Shown here: positions 44,407-53,582 of the stretch, piece after piece
Numbering within the stretch: position 1 is the stretch's first letter
Layout of the letters: the number at the start of each line of letters is the position of its first letter
Assembly: GCF_000507245.1 (NCBI RefSeq)
Contig: NC_023035.1
Span: 62,001 to 126,000 of the forward strand
Reading direction: 5' to 3'
DNA: 64,000 bases
DNA from: Salinispira pacifica
GTDB lineage: Bacteria; Spirochaetota; Spirochaetia; DSM-27196; Salinispiraceae
Program-made: the position numbers and the translations under genes
The notes under the pieces: generated by a model
Told to the model about the DNA's origin: nothing
Seen by the model: the letters and a program-made list of their open reading frames with translations, nothing else
Databases searched by the model: none

Positions 44407-46293
44407 TCAGTTTCCGACCGGCTGCCGAACGATCGGATTCCATGACCGGAGATGCGATTTTGGAATGTCTCGGGGGCATTCCCATTCCTTGTACCGTTCT
44501 CCCGGAGCCAGAATTACGGGGCTGGATGTTCTCCCGTCGGTAAAGACCATGAAGGTTCCCAGGGAATCCCGTATAACTCCGTTGAATTCCAGATGCTCAG
44601 GCAAAGGGGACGGGGTGGCGGATGCAGGGGATTTTTCCTGTGGATTTTCCCGGGGATTCGAAGTGGACGGCAATTCTGCGCTGTAAGCCGACGGGACGGT
44701 TTGCGGTTCCGGCAGCAGACAGCTGTGTAAAATATCATGAAGACGCTCAGGTCCTCCCCTCTCACCGGTCAACGGGGTTTCGGGAACCTCCGGGGGGTAG
44801 TGAACTCTCCGAAAAAATGTACTGCTTTTCCCCAACTCCCCGATATACGCATTCAGAGCATCCTCAAAACGGATAGCCATGGCGATCTCTATACCCCGGT
44901 TTTCCGAATCCAGGTTTGCTGGATTCTGGTATGCTGGACCCACGGTTGCCGGAGCTGATGAAATACCGGTGAGTGACAACGAATCAAATGGAACAGATAC
45001 TGCGTCCAGGCCGGCCAGAAGCCTCAGTCCATGGAAATCCTGATCCGGTGGTATTCGGATTCTGACAGTATTATTATCCGGGTCGAAGCCGAATTCTCCA
45101 TACCTGCTGAAACCCCTGAGCCAACGGAACACCCGGGCAGAAAGCTGGTTTTGCCGGACATTGTATTGTTCCCCCGGGATGCTGACGCCCGGAACAGTCA
45201 GATGATCCGGCAGCGAGGTACGAAGAGTGATATCTTCCCTGCTGCTGAAATATCCGTGAACGGCAGCCTGGAGAAACAGCCGACTTTCATGCCGTGGAAT
45301 GGAATCGCCGGTCCAGGCCGTGTCCCCGACCAGTCCCATCCCCGGCTGAGAATCGCCAAACACAAGCTGAGCTTTTGCCTCACCGCCATTAATTTCCAAC
45401 GAATTCAGTCGGATGTCACCAAAGGATGTTTGAAGATCGTCAAGAAGGAATTCCAGAGAATCGAGAGCCGAAAAGCGGAGATGGGAACCTGATGAGCTTC
45501 CCGCTGCCGAAGAATGCCGGGAAGGCAGAGTGGTTGCCGTTCCCGCCGTATTTCCCTCACCGGGACTCTGAAAAAATCTGGGCAGAAGAAAAACGGCAGT
45601 AAGGACCAGTGCACAGAGGATCATGATCTGCACAGGAGCCGACGGTATATTTCTGCGAAGGGTCACGGCAAGGCGGCTGAGCTTACCGGGAAAGGTTCTG
45701 CCGCTGTAGGCCTTGAGAAGCTTTTCCACTGGAAGAGCAGCGTCGGTGCTCGGATTGGAACCAGGGGTGCCGCCAAGGGAAAGCTGAACGTTCTTCCAGG
45801 ATGCATAGGCTCTGGCAGCCATTCCCCGGGTGATGGTCAGCGCAGCCGCATTCGGCGGGGCTGTCTCTCCGGGAGGCGTTCTATTGCTCACGCTCAGAAT
45901 AAAATGAGGGAGATGATCGGCTTTGTTCCAGCTTTCTTTGCCGGCGCGACCGTAATTGAACTCGTGGGCTGTGAATGTCCCGTCATCTATGATCAGAGAT
46001 TCCCATGCCTTGCGACCAAGTACGCTGTAACGGCCGTCTTGAAATCCAGCTGCAAACATCATCAGTAGAATTCCCGGGAGGAGCTCATTTCTGCCGGCTG
46101 CCACCCCTGGCCTGCGTTCCCTGATGTAATGCCACAATTCATTTTTCCCCAGGTTCACGCCGAATGCCTGATCCGATTCGGTGAACCGGGGAAGGGTCTG
46201 GGTTCTATGGCCTTCTGCACATATATGGCTGATTGTTTCTCCCGGGAGAGAAAACCGGAGGTCCCGTTGAAAATTGCAGATGAATGTTTTCAT
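44407..46293 (-). CDS. Large bitopic assembly protein of secretion/pilus operon
   Basis: 628 residues with a single membrane segment at about 220-240. The first 215 residues are cytoplasmic and the rest periplasmic. This topology suits GspL (actin-like cytoplasmic domain plus periplasmic ferredoxin-like domain). The last 60 residues (FNGVIRDSLGTFMVFTDGRTSSPVI) resemble the small beta domain of PilP/GspC that contacts the secretin. The region between has two alpha/beta units like PilN/PilO. It may fuse functions usually split among GspC, GspL and GspM; this is inference. It starts immediately after the gspF stop. Confidence 0.6.
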   Translation of the reverse strand: MKTFICNFQRDLRFSLPGETISHICAEGHRTQTLPRFTESDQAFGVNLGKNELWHYIRERRPGVAAGRNELLPGILLMMFAAGFQDGRYSVLGRKAWESLIIDDGTFTAHEFNYGRAGKESWNKADHLPHFILSVSNRTPPGETAPPNAAALTITRGMAARAYASWKNVQLSLGGTPGSNPSTDAALPVEKLLKAYSGRTFPGKLSRLAVTLRRNIPSAPVQIMILCALVLTAVFLLPRFFQSPGEGNTAGTATTLPSRHSSAAGSSSGSHLRFSALDSLEFLLDDLQTSFGDIRLNSLEINGGEAKAQLVFGDSQPGMGLVGDTAWTGDSIPRHESRLFLQAAVHGYFSSREDITLRTSLPDHLTVPGVSIPGEQYNVRQNQLSARVFRWLRGFSRYGEFGFDPDNNTVRIRIPPDQDFHGLRLLAGLDAVSVPFDSLSLTGISSAPATVGPAYQNPANLDSENRGIEIAMAIRFEDALNAYIGELGKSSTFFRRVHYPPEVPETPLTGERGGPERLHDILHSCLLPEPQTVPSAYSAELPSTSNPRENPQEKSPASATPSPLPEHLEFNGVIRDSLGTFMVFTDGRTSSPVILAPGERYKEWECPRDIPKSHLRSWNPIVRQPVGN

Positions 46294-47310
46294 TTATAGT
46301 CCTCCGGTGATTTCCAGAATCCGTCCGTGATATGAGGAGATGATTCTGCTGCTCAGCAGGAGTACCGAAATACCCGCCAGGGAGATTGCAAGGGGCTGGA
46401 GTACAGAGCATGCCCGGGCAATGTTTTGTTGAAGCCGGATGCTGAGGAGGTTCCAGCTGTTTCGAATTATCTCCGGCGAATCCTGTCCGGAGATAATTGA
46501 ACGGCACATGCTGTGTAATTCATGAAAATTTCTCAGAGCACCGGTTTCAGCAATCCTGCTTGGGAGCCGGTTCCAGTCCCCGGATATCCTGGCATCTGCA
46601 CATGCCGATAGAACTCCCGCTTCCGGTAGTCCTCTCAACAGCCGGGCCATTTCCTCCAGCTGATCCTGCAAAGGAACCCCGGCCGTCTTTCCGACGGACA
46701 GCTGTGCGCAGATGCGAACCCAGCTGCTGAGCTGCTGCAGATGGAGTAAAAAGGGAATCCTGTCCAGAACAGTTCTGATCCAAAAGGGCTTATCCGGCAT
46801 ACAGGCAAATCTGAGCCCGGCGGCCCATAACAGCAGAGATTCGGTGATCAGAATTGGAAAGATGATGTTCAACCAATCTGCGGGACTGCCGGCCAATCCG
46901 CTCATTTTCCCCAGGGGTCCCAGGGAGTAGGCCAGGGCAAAAACCAGGGTGAGAAAAAGGACCCAGACCGGATATACCAGAGAGGAGGATAAACGCCGAT
47001 CCAGTTCAATCTCTTTATCCAGCTGCTTCTCAAGAACTGAGCATACCCGGACCACTGTGGTTCCGGAGTTCGCCTGTGAAAGCAGCTGCAGGGATGAATT
47101 TTCCGGGCAGTAACGTTCAAAGGTCTCCTGCCAGCCTGCACCGTCCTCCAGATCGGCGGTGATATCACGGAGAAATTCCTTCATCTGTTTTTCTCCGATT
47201 TCTCGGTGGATTCGGCACAGACTGTCTCGTAGCGTGTACCCATGCTCGAGATAAATTCTGAGACTTCGGCAGAAATCCCTGCTCACCTTTTTTCCCGGAC
47301 AGCTTTTCAT
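46294..47310 (-). CDS. gspF: Type II secretion inner-membrane protein GspF
   Basis: About 338 residues. It has two GspF/PilC-type helical domains: SLRIYLEHGYTLRDSLCRIH...LEDGAGWQETFERY and a second copy around CAQLSVGKTAGVPLQDQLEEM. Membrane helices are at about 115-135, 155-175 and 315-333. It forms the platform around the GspE ATPase. The native start is ATG 47310, which in the uninterrupted operon would overlap the gspE stop as ATGA. The inserted IS now lies 13 bases upstream. An in-frame ATG at 47322 gains AGGAGG from the IS end, so translation may continue. Confidence 0.85.
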   Translation of the reverse strand: MKSCPGKKVSRDFCRSLRIYLEHGYTLRDSLCRIHREIGEKQMKEFLRDITADLEDGAGWQETFERYCPENSSLQLLSQANSGTTVVRVCSVLEKQLDKEIELDRRLSSSLVYPVWVLFLTLVFALAYSLGPLGKMSGLAGSPADWLNIIFPILITESLLLWAAGLRFACMPDKPFWIRTVLDRIPFLLHLQQLSSWVRICAQLSVGKTAGVPLQDQLEEMARLLRGLPEAGVLSACADARISGDWNRLPSRIAETGALRNFHELHSMCRSIISGQDSPEIIRNSWNLLSIRLQQNIARACSVLQPLAISLAGISVLLLSSRIISSYHGRILEITGGL

Positions 47311-47323
47311 TGTACCGTACATA

Positions 47324-47341
47324 GGGCCTCCTGAAAAAACC
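47324..47341 (+). repeat. Left terminal inverted repeat of the IS
   Basis: Eighteen bases identical to the reverse complement of 48924-48941. Read towards gspF from the other end, the repeat contains AGGAGG, a full Shine-Dalgarno. Confidence 0.95.
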
Positions 47342-48813
47342 CTATGCTGCCATATTACCATACCCCAATACCACGGGGAAATGAGACTTCGTAATTTTTC
47401 GGCTGCGTAGCATAGCTATGATAAAGACGTAAAAAAGATCCTTCCGAATCTTTTCCAGGTTCATCACCAGCATGATCATGGCCACCTGCGATTCACTGGT
47501 CTCAGCAAGCTTTGTCATTAATCGACCCATTGAGTACCGTCGTTTTGCTCTGCCAAATGTCCCTTCGACAGCTATTCTATCCAGCTCATCCTGACGGGCC
47601 AGCTTCTTTCGTTCTCGATTTTCTCCACGATCTTTCGGTGGACGACCAAGCGGCGGACCGGATAATCTGATTCCCCGTTCCTTGCACCAATTCCGGTTGC
47701 CCCTGGTGCGGTAAATCTGATCGGCGTGTATTGATTCCGGATACACGCCATATCTGTGCCTGTACTTTTCAGCCTGCATGACTAAATCACCAGACTCGTT
47801 GTATGGATCCCATGAACAGCGATCGATGAACATGTACCCGTCAATATTGGCGGATGAAATCTTCATGCCGAACTCAACCGGGGTACCGGCTTTTCCCCTG
47901 ACGATGGGTCGAATATGGGGTTGGGAGATACTCACAATCCGGCCCGATATTCGATGATCTTTGGATTCATACATCAGTGCCTGCTGGCGAAAGACTTCCG
48001 AGATAACCAACAGATTCCGGTACTGCTGCCGAGACAGGCTATTCAAGCCGACTACCGTCGCTAATTGCTCTATATGCCGGAGATTACGGCGTATGTACCC
48101 CAGCTGCTTGCGTATTGCTTTGCGAATCTTGTTCTTGCTTGCTCTGCGCTTTTTGATGACCACTAAAAAATCCTTTCGCGCTTTCTGCCGGTAGGTTCGG
48201 GGTTTTGTCGCCCCCTTGGCCCGTTCTGCGTGAAGAACGTCTATGATGGTTTCCAGTTTTTCCCGGCTCTCGTTTAAAATCGAAAGATCGGTGGGATATC
48301 GAATATCACCGGGTACGCAGGTGGCATCAATCAGCAGCTTTCCGCTGTTTTCTACCTCAGAATTTTCTTCTTTTTCAGCTTCCGTATCATCTTCAGTTTT
48401 TTTTTACGTTCTTCGGCAATAATCAATTCATTTGCGTGAGTGATCATGTCCATGCTGATTCGCTTTCTGAAATGGACCATCATTGATGGATCAAAGGGAG
48501 CCTCATCCTGGTACCCCTGCATTCCGATGAGATATTGCAGGTAAGGCGTCTCACGAATCTGCTCCACGGTTTCCTCATCTGTAATTCCTAATTTTTCCTT
48601 TATAATCAGGGCACCCAATGCTGTACGGAAACGGATCGCCGGAGCGCCTTGCCCGCTTTCGATAGCAAACTGTGAGGCATATTCTGCTTCTAAATCCTCC
48701 CAGGGAATTAAATCAGCAAGCTGTACCCAGCGGTTATTGGGGTTCAGTTTGCCTCCAAATGGGAGATAGAAATCTTCAAATGAAAGCTGCGTTTTGTCCT
48801 CAGTTCTATACAT
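47342..48813 (-). CDS. IS transposase, two frames joined at an A9 tract
   Basis: The first frame runs from ATG 48813 (GGAGGG upstream) to a stop at 48352: QLSFEDFYLPFGGKLNP and FDPSMMVHFRKRI. The catalytic part is in the -1 frame: LLIDATCVPGDIRYPTDL with the first Asp, SIHADQIYRTRGN with the second and VEGTFGRAKRRYSMGRL with the third acid (DDE). The frames meet at nine A on the coding strand (48397-48405). A -1 shift or one extra A there gives an intact 490-residue transposase. This arrangement is usual for recoded IS enzymes, so the element may be active. Confidence 0.85.
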
Positions 48814-48930
48814 AATCCCTCCCGCCAAGAAAACAGGTGCAAGGGTTTTTGCCTGGTTTTCGCAAAAACCGTGCACTTCATGCACAAATTCTAGCAGTAT
48901 TTCATTTATATGTATAGGGTTAAGGTTTTT

Positions 48931-50436
48931 TCAGGAGGCCCTACATAATTCTTCTCCTGGCTGAATGGCTCCCGAACTACAGGAGGGAGGGATATGGAGA
49001 TTTTCCTCCAGTTCAACGGTTCCATCCTGATGATGGATCAGGCGCTGGCCGACCACGGCTTTGAGAACCTGCAGTCTGAACCGGTCTCTGATTCCCAGGC
49101 TCTTCAGTCTGTGGGATGCAGTCTCAGCAGAGGGTGCGTGTATGGTGCTCAGTACCAGGTGACCGCTCAATCCTGCATCAAGGGCAAGTTCAGCAGTGGT
49201 ACGGTCGCGAATCTCTCCGATTATCAATACATCAGGTTTACGGCGCAGGGCTGCCGGCAGGAACGCCGGGTAATCCAGTCCTGCCAGGCTGTTCGCTTCT
49301 ATCTGTTCCACACCCGGAAGAATTATTTCCACCGGTTCTTCTATGCTGATAACTTTCCTGCCCAGCTTAACCGCCTCACCGGCAAGGCCATACATACTGG
49401 TGGTTTTACCGCAGCCTGTGGGACCGGAGAAGAGGATCAGGCCATGGGATGAACTCAGGCTGTATCGGAAAAACCTGAGAGTTGTTTCGCTGAATCCCAG
49501 CTGTTCCGGAGACGGGAAGTCTTTTCCCGGATTCAGGATACGGATGCTGGCCGATGGTCCCTGCATGGTTGAGAGAACTGACAATCGCATTCGCACATTC
49601 CGGAGTCCTGTTTTCAAGGTAAAGGAGCCGTCCTGGGGTGCTCCGTGGGAAAAGATTTCCAGTGCGGCCAGTACGCGGAGGCTGTTAACAAGAATGGAAC
49701 ACATTTGAGGACTGATCTTCCGCATCACCTGCAATTCCCCGTGTACATTAACTCTGATTCCGGCTTCACCGGAATCATCCGTTCCCATGGCATGGCCGTT
49801 GGTGCACGGCTCCTGCGATCCGGGCTCAAAATGAATATCGGTGGCTTGTCGTTTTACTGCCTCCAGGAGAATCGACCGGAGCATCCGCTGTCCCGGCCCC
49901 TGACTCAAAGGACCGGTTTGGGCATGAAGCTGAGCATCTGCCCTGTTTCCTTCCCCGCCGCTCAGACGCGTCAGGTGTATTTCCACATCGATGTCCGAGC
50001 AGGGAAGAAACATCACCCTGGAGTTTTCCCGCCATCGGTGGTAATTGGTGAGAAAGCTCCGCGTCTTTTCCCTGCATCTGCCGCTCACCGCTATCCAGGC
50101 AATATTTTCCGAATCCTGCCGGGTTGTCCCGAGAAACAGTGCTCTCTGGGTTTCAATAAACTCCATTGAATACTGCTGCTCTCCGCCGGGCAGGGGATAA
50201 AAATCGGCAATTTCCCCAGTTGTTGCTCCGACTCTTTTATCATGTACGGGCGAGTGTTTAGCATCCCTCCTCTGAGCGGGTATCTCTTGGGCCGGCGCAC
50301 CGTGAGACGTCGCACTATGAGACGAGTTACCGTGAGCCGTCGCCCCGTGAGCCGCAGTCCGGCATGAAATTTCTGGAGTTTCATGGAACGGCTGCTCTGC
50401 TGCACATGAATGATCATAATGAGGAGAATTTCTCAT
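48931..50436 (-). CDS. gspE: Secretion ATPase GspE, C terminus altered by IS
   Basis: 501 residues. The N terminus is low-complexity and His/Ala-rich. The GspE/PilB core has ATDIHFEP (near 205), Walker A GPTGCGKTTSMY (near 340), the Asp box ISIEEPVEI, Walker B DVLIIGEIRDRTTAE and the His box LSTIHAPSA. The tetracysteine zinc motif of many GspE proteins is absent. The ATG overlaps the secretin stop. The last three codons and stop now come from the IS right end. Before insertion the frame would have ended a few residues later at a TGA overlapping the gspF ATG. This change is probably harmless. Confidence 0.9.
   Translation of the reverse strand: MRNSPHYDHSCAAEQPFHETPEISCRTAAHGATAHGNSSHSATSHGAPAQEIPAQRRDAKHSPVHDKRVGATTGEIADFYPLPGGEQQYSMEFIETQRALFLGTTRQDSENIAWIAVSGRCREKTRSFLTNYHRWRENSRVMFLPCSDIDVEIHLTRLSGGEGNRADAQLHAQTGPLSQGPGQRMLRSILLEAVKRQATDIHFEPGSQEPCTNGHAMGTDDSGEAGIRVNVHGELQVMRKISPQMCSILVNSLRVLAALEIFSHGAPQDGSFTLKTGLRNVRMRLSVLSTMQGPSASIRILNPGKDFPSPEQLGFSETTLRFFRYSLSSSHGLILFSGPTGCGKTTSMYGLAGEAVKLGRKVISIEEPVEIILPGVEQIEANSLAGLDYPAFLPAALRRKPDVLIIGEIRDRTTAELALDAGLSGHLVLSTIHAPSAETASHRLKSLGIRDRFRLQVLKAVVGQRLIHHQDGTVELEENLHIPPSCSSGAIQPGEELCRAS
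50299..50358. repeat. Four 15-base tandem repeats inside gspE
   Basis: Four imperfect units of 15 bases (starting 50299, 50314, 50329 and 50344) encode the pentapeptide series TAAHG, ATAHG, NSSHS, ATSHG in the N-terminal extension of GspE. Being a multiple of three, copy change would keep frame. Confidence 0.8.
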
Positions 50437-52630
50437 TTCTGCGGCTCCCGGAAGAAGCGGGAATGTAGGGCGGGGATTCCCGGAAGCCCGGCTTCCACTG
50501 AAGAGGGCCGGTTCCTGATTACCGGCCGGATGTAGAGAATAAATTCGCTGAGCTCCCTGCGGCGCTCTAGCGAACCCAGAGGCAGTATTCCGCCCCCGGA
50601 TCGGCCTTCCTCGCTGACCAGACTTCCGGCCACCCGGAGTACCTCCCCGGAACGGCAGCAGGCCCTGGTGCGGATTTTCCGCTGATTGGTGGGGGGCGGA
50701 TTTCCCGCACCGCTGTCCACACCCCGCCTGCTCAGTTCAACACTGATGTTCATATCCACATCAGCTGGGCGGAATTCTTTGAATGCTCAGCGGCCGAACC
50801 GAGAATTTCTCCGGTTATACTGATGGTCAGACCGCTGGTGATCTCCCGGGTTACGGCGGTTTCTCCGCTGCTGTCCCGGTAGCGGTAGGTTGAGGTGTTC
50901 TCCAGCCTTGCTTCCTGACGGGAAATGCCTGCAATCATGCTGTCGGCCACGATGCGGGCGGATGAGCGGCTGAGATCCGCTTCCAGCTTCAGGGCAAAAC
51001 TGTAACCCAGGGTGGTGAGTACATCGAAATTCAGGCCTACAACTCTGCCCAGATCGGAAGAAACTGAGTGCCTGCTCTGTTCCGTAAGGGTTTCTCCTCC
51101 CAGCGAAGCACTGTATGCCCGGCGTTTGCTTTTCTGTACCTGCAGAGCCAGAATATGATATTCAAGTGCAGGCCGGGGCTGATCTTCCCGGCGAACCCAG
51201 TCCCTGAACTCCCGGGCGAATCGGGGTGTCCCTTTGAACCGGATGGTTCCCGGCGTACTTCCCCGGATAATCCCGCCGGAGGCAAACTCAGCGGGAATAT
51301 GTTCCATAATCTCTTCGGCATTACGGTGTCGGAGATGGATTGTGTGAAACACCGGTGGAATATCCAGGGTATGCAGATATTCCTTAAGCTCTTCATGATT
51401 CTCCGGGTCAAGAAGTGCATACACCCCATTCCCCGTCGGACCGGCGGTGAACAGTGCGTCTCCCAGGGCCGGGGGGAGTACACTCTTCAGTTCCCCAAGA
51501 CTGATGAAATCAAGGTGAATGCGCTCAGGTTCGATTCCGTATGAAGAATCCAGCTGTGCAAGAAAATCTGCAATACGAATGCTCTGCTCTTTGTTTCCCC
51601 GGATAATCAGGGTTGCGCCGTTCTCCCGGGGCTCTATGCTGCAGCCTGCGGCAAGTGAAGGGGGAATGCAGTTTTTCAGATACTCCATGCTCCGGTTTCG
51701 GGGAGTATAGGAACTGATGCACAGGGTTTCCTGCTGAATGGCGGGGTATTCCTGTTTGCCGGGATCGGGAAAAACCGAAAAAACCCCCTGGTGTTCAATG
51801 CACCGCAGCCCTCCCTGGACGGAAAGAAACTCCAGGGCTTCATGGAAGCTGCGGCTGCGGATATCCATTGCGGAAACCTGGTGTGTTCCCTGGGTGAAAA
51901 ACCGGTATTCAGCTTCCTGCAGGCGGAACAGCTTTTCCAGGGCGGTCCTTGCCGACCCGCCGTCTCCCCAAACACGGTAGATTCGGGGATTTTTCCCGGT
52001 AATTTCCACATTGAGCTCGGGGAGGGAGTGCCCTGAGCGGGAGTCCCTGAGTCCATTGCGGATAACATACGCTCCTGCCCGTTTCTCCAGCCGGTATTCG
52101 GGGTAGGGGAGGAGAAGGGTTGCAAGAGTATCTGCCAGGCTCCGGTTCTCACAATGAAGGGTCTGAGGCTCTGCGGGCAGGGAGCTGTGTCTGATTGCAA
52201 TTCCGCAGAGTTCGCTCAGGCGGTTCAGAATGCTTTCCATGGGAACATCCACTGCATGAGTGGTGAACAGTTCCCTGTCATCCGAAATATCTATTCGCAT
52301 TCGGGAAGCTATCCAGATGTTTCCTTTCTCGTGGAGATACAGGCTGTTTGCACTGAGTATCTCGGATAAAACCTGATCCAGCCGGATATCCCGGAAATAA
52401 TAGCTTCTCAGTTCATCCAGTCCCGGATCGGGCAGCAGAGGGATATTGCCGAAGCGGGCAAGGGACAGAAGAATTTCCCCGAGAGGTCTGCTGATAAATT
52501 CCATTTCTCTGATGACGGTCTCATTGGGAGGAAGGTTTTCTCCGAAGGTCTGCTGCTGAAGGGCCGTACAACTGAGCAGCACTGTGCAAAGCAGGATCCG
52601 GAGCATGGGGAATGGGGGGCGTATATCCAT
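50433..52630 (-). pseudogene. gspD: Secretin GspD, frameshifted near C terminus
   Basis: The first frame (52630 to 50750) holds a signal peptide, an N0-like STN region (MEFISRPLGEILLSLARFGNIPLL), repeated N-type modules (SRSFHEALEFLSVQGGL, RNAEEIMEHIPAEFA) and most of the secretin domain. It ends soon after EITSGLTISITGEIL. The missing end continues in the next frame to 50433: ADVDMNISVELSRRG and SGEVLRVAGSLVSEEG...SEFILYIRP. One extra A at 50778-50780 would restore a 732-residue secretin. GGAG precedes the ATG. It is the first gene of the operon, and the true C-terminal stop overlaps gspE. Confidence 0.78.
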
Positions 52631-52719
52631 AGAAATCTCCGTAATCTATACCGGAGAATTCCATCTGCTGCTTGATGAATGAGTGAATCGGCTGCTGTGA
52701 ATTGTAAAAAATGCTGGTA

Positions 52720-52746
52720 ATCAAATGCTCCGGATCAAATGCTCCG
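52720..52746. repeat. Two 13-base direct repeats and nearby hairpin
   Basis: ATCAAATGCTCCG occurs at 52720-52732 and 52734-52746. A related GAGCAT follows at 52756. ATGCTC and GAGCAT can pair, forming a possible terminator for the minus-strand PTS gene in the 124-base gap upstream of gspD. Confidence 0.45.
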
Positions 52747-52754
52747 AGTCCCGG

Positions 52755-53579
52755 TCAGAGCATTTTCATGCTGCCTTTGTACATGGAAACATCCAGTGAA
52801 AACAGCATGGCGCCCTGTTTTTTATCCAGGTCTCCCAGGAGATCTTCAATGCTCTGCACCAGTTCCGCTTCCATGTCTTCGGGCACCATTGCCAGAATTG
52901 TCTTCGAATGATTTTTCTTTTCCTGCATAAACCCGATGAAGGTGGCGAAGATGGGAACGTTGCTGATATATTCTCCCATTCCGAAACTGTCGATAACCGT
53001 GGCTCCATCTATGCCCCGCTGAAGATAGAGTTCCAGAACATCGTAGACGTATTCTTCGAGAAACAGAATGAGCACCAGCAGTCTGCTCTTGGGCTTTTCC
53101 TTTTTTCCTTCAACCAGCCCCTCGGCGTTCCGGAGAAAGGCTTCGTATACCGCTTCATTGCCCTGGGCTGCAAGAATCTCCTTCTTGGCGTTTGTGCGGG
53201 TAAGTGCCCGGGAAACCGCAGCAAGAAGTTTCAGATGGTCGTTCACCCGTTCTTCCGGTCCAAGAATGACGAAAAAGAGGCGTACGCGCTTCCGGTCCAG
53301 GGCGTCAAAATCCACTCCGTCAGGATGAACCCCCACCGCAAGAACAAAGTCATCCATGTTGTCCAGCCGTGCATGAGGTATGGCGATCCCCCCGCCGAAG
53401 CCGGTGGATCCCTGGGATTCCCGTTTTTCCAGCGCAGCGCTCACTTCTTCAATCCTGCTCTCATCCAGGTGTCTGCTCCGGCAGGCAAGGGTGGCCAGTT
53501 CCTGGATGACCTCCCGCCTGGTTTTTCCCCGCAGCCCGATTCTGCAGCATTGTTTTTCCAGAAAAGAGTATAGTTCCAT
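52755..53579 (-). CDS. PTS IIA (type 2)-domain protein with extra C-terminal domain
   Basis: 274 residues. Residues about 5-150 are an EIIA fructose/nitrogen-type domain: the phosphoacceptor histidine is His69 in GGGIAIPHARLD, with VDFDALDRKRVRLFFVILGPEE following. The last 100 residues look like an alpha/beta (PII/CutA-like) sensor domain: LLVLILFLEEYVYDVLELYLQRGIDGATVID. GGAGGAATAAGCC precedes the ATG, and the gene starts three bases after the antiporter stop. EIIA probably signals phospho-relay state to the transporter; that link is inferred. Confidence 0.85.
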   Translation of the reverse strand: MELYSFLEKQCCRIGLRGKTRREVIQELATLACRSRHLDESRIEEVSAALEKRESQGSTGFGGGIAIPHARLDNMDDFVLAVGVHPDGVDFDALDRKRVRLFFVILGPEERVNDHLKLLAAVSRALTRTNAKKEILAAQGNEAVYEAFLRNAEGLVEGKKEKPKSRLLVLILFLEEYVYDVLELYLQRGIDGATVIDSFGMGEYISNVPIFATFIGFMQEKKNHSKTILAMVPEDMEAELVQSIEDLLGDLDKKQGAMLFSLDVSMYKGSMKML

Positions 53580-53582
53580 GGC

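Larger units (their letters stand above)
47324..48941 (-). mobile_element. IS5/IS1182-like insertion sequence (1618 bp)
   Basis: Perfect 18-base terminal inverted repeats GGGCCTCCTGAAAAAACC at 47324-47341 and, inverted, 48924-48941. TACATA flanks both ends (47318-47323 and 48942-48947), consistent with a target duplication of up to six bases. The single transposase gene fills the element, its stop codon abutting the left repeat. The element lies between gspE and gspF in the same orientation as the operon. Family subgroup cannot be fixed without comparison. Confidence 0.93.

Noticed and set aside
50433-50759. A separate 108-residue protein
   Set aside because: Its sequence is the missing C terminus of the secretin in another frame, so it is treated as part of the frameshifted gspD.
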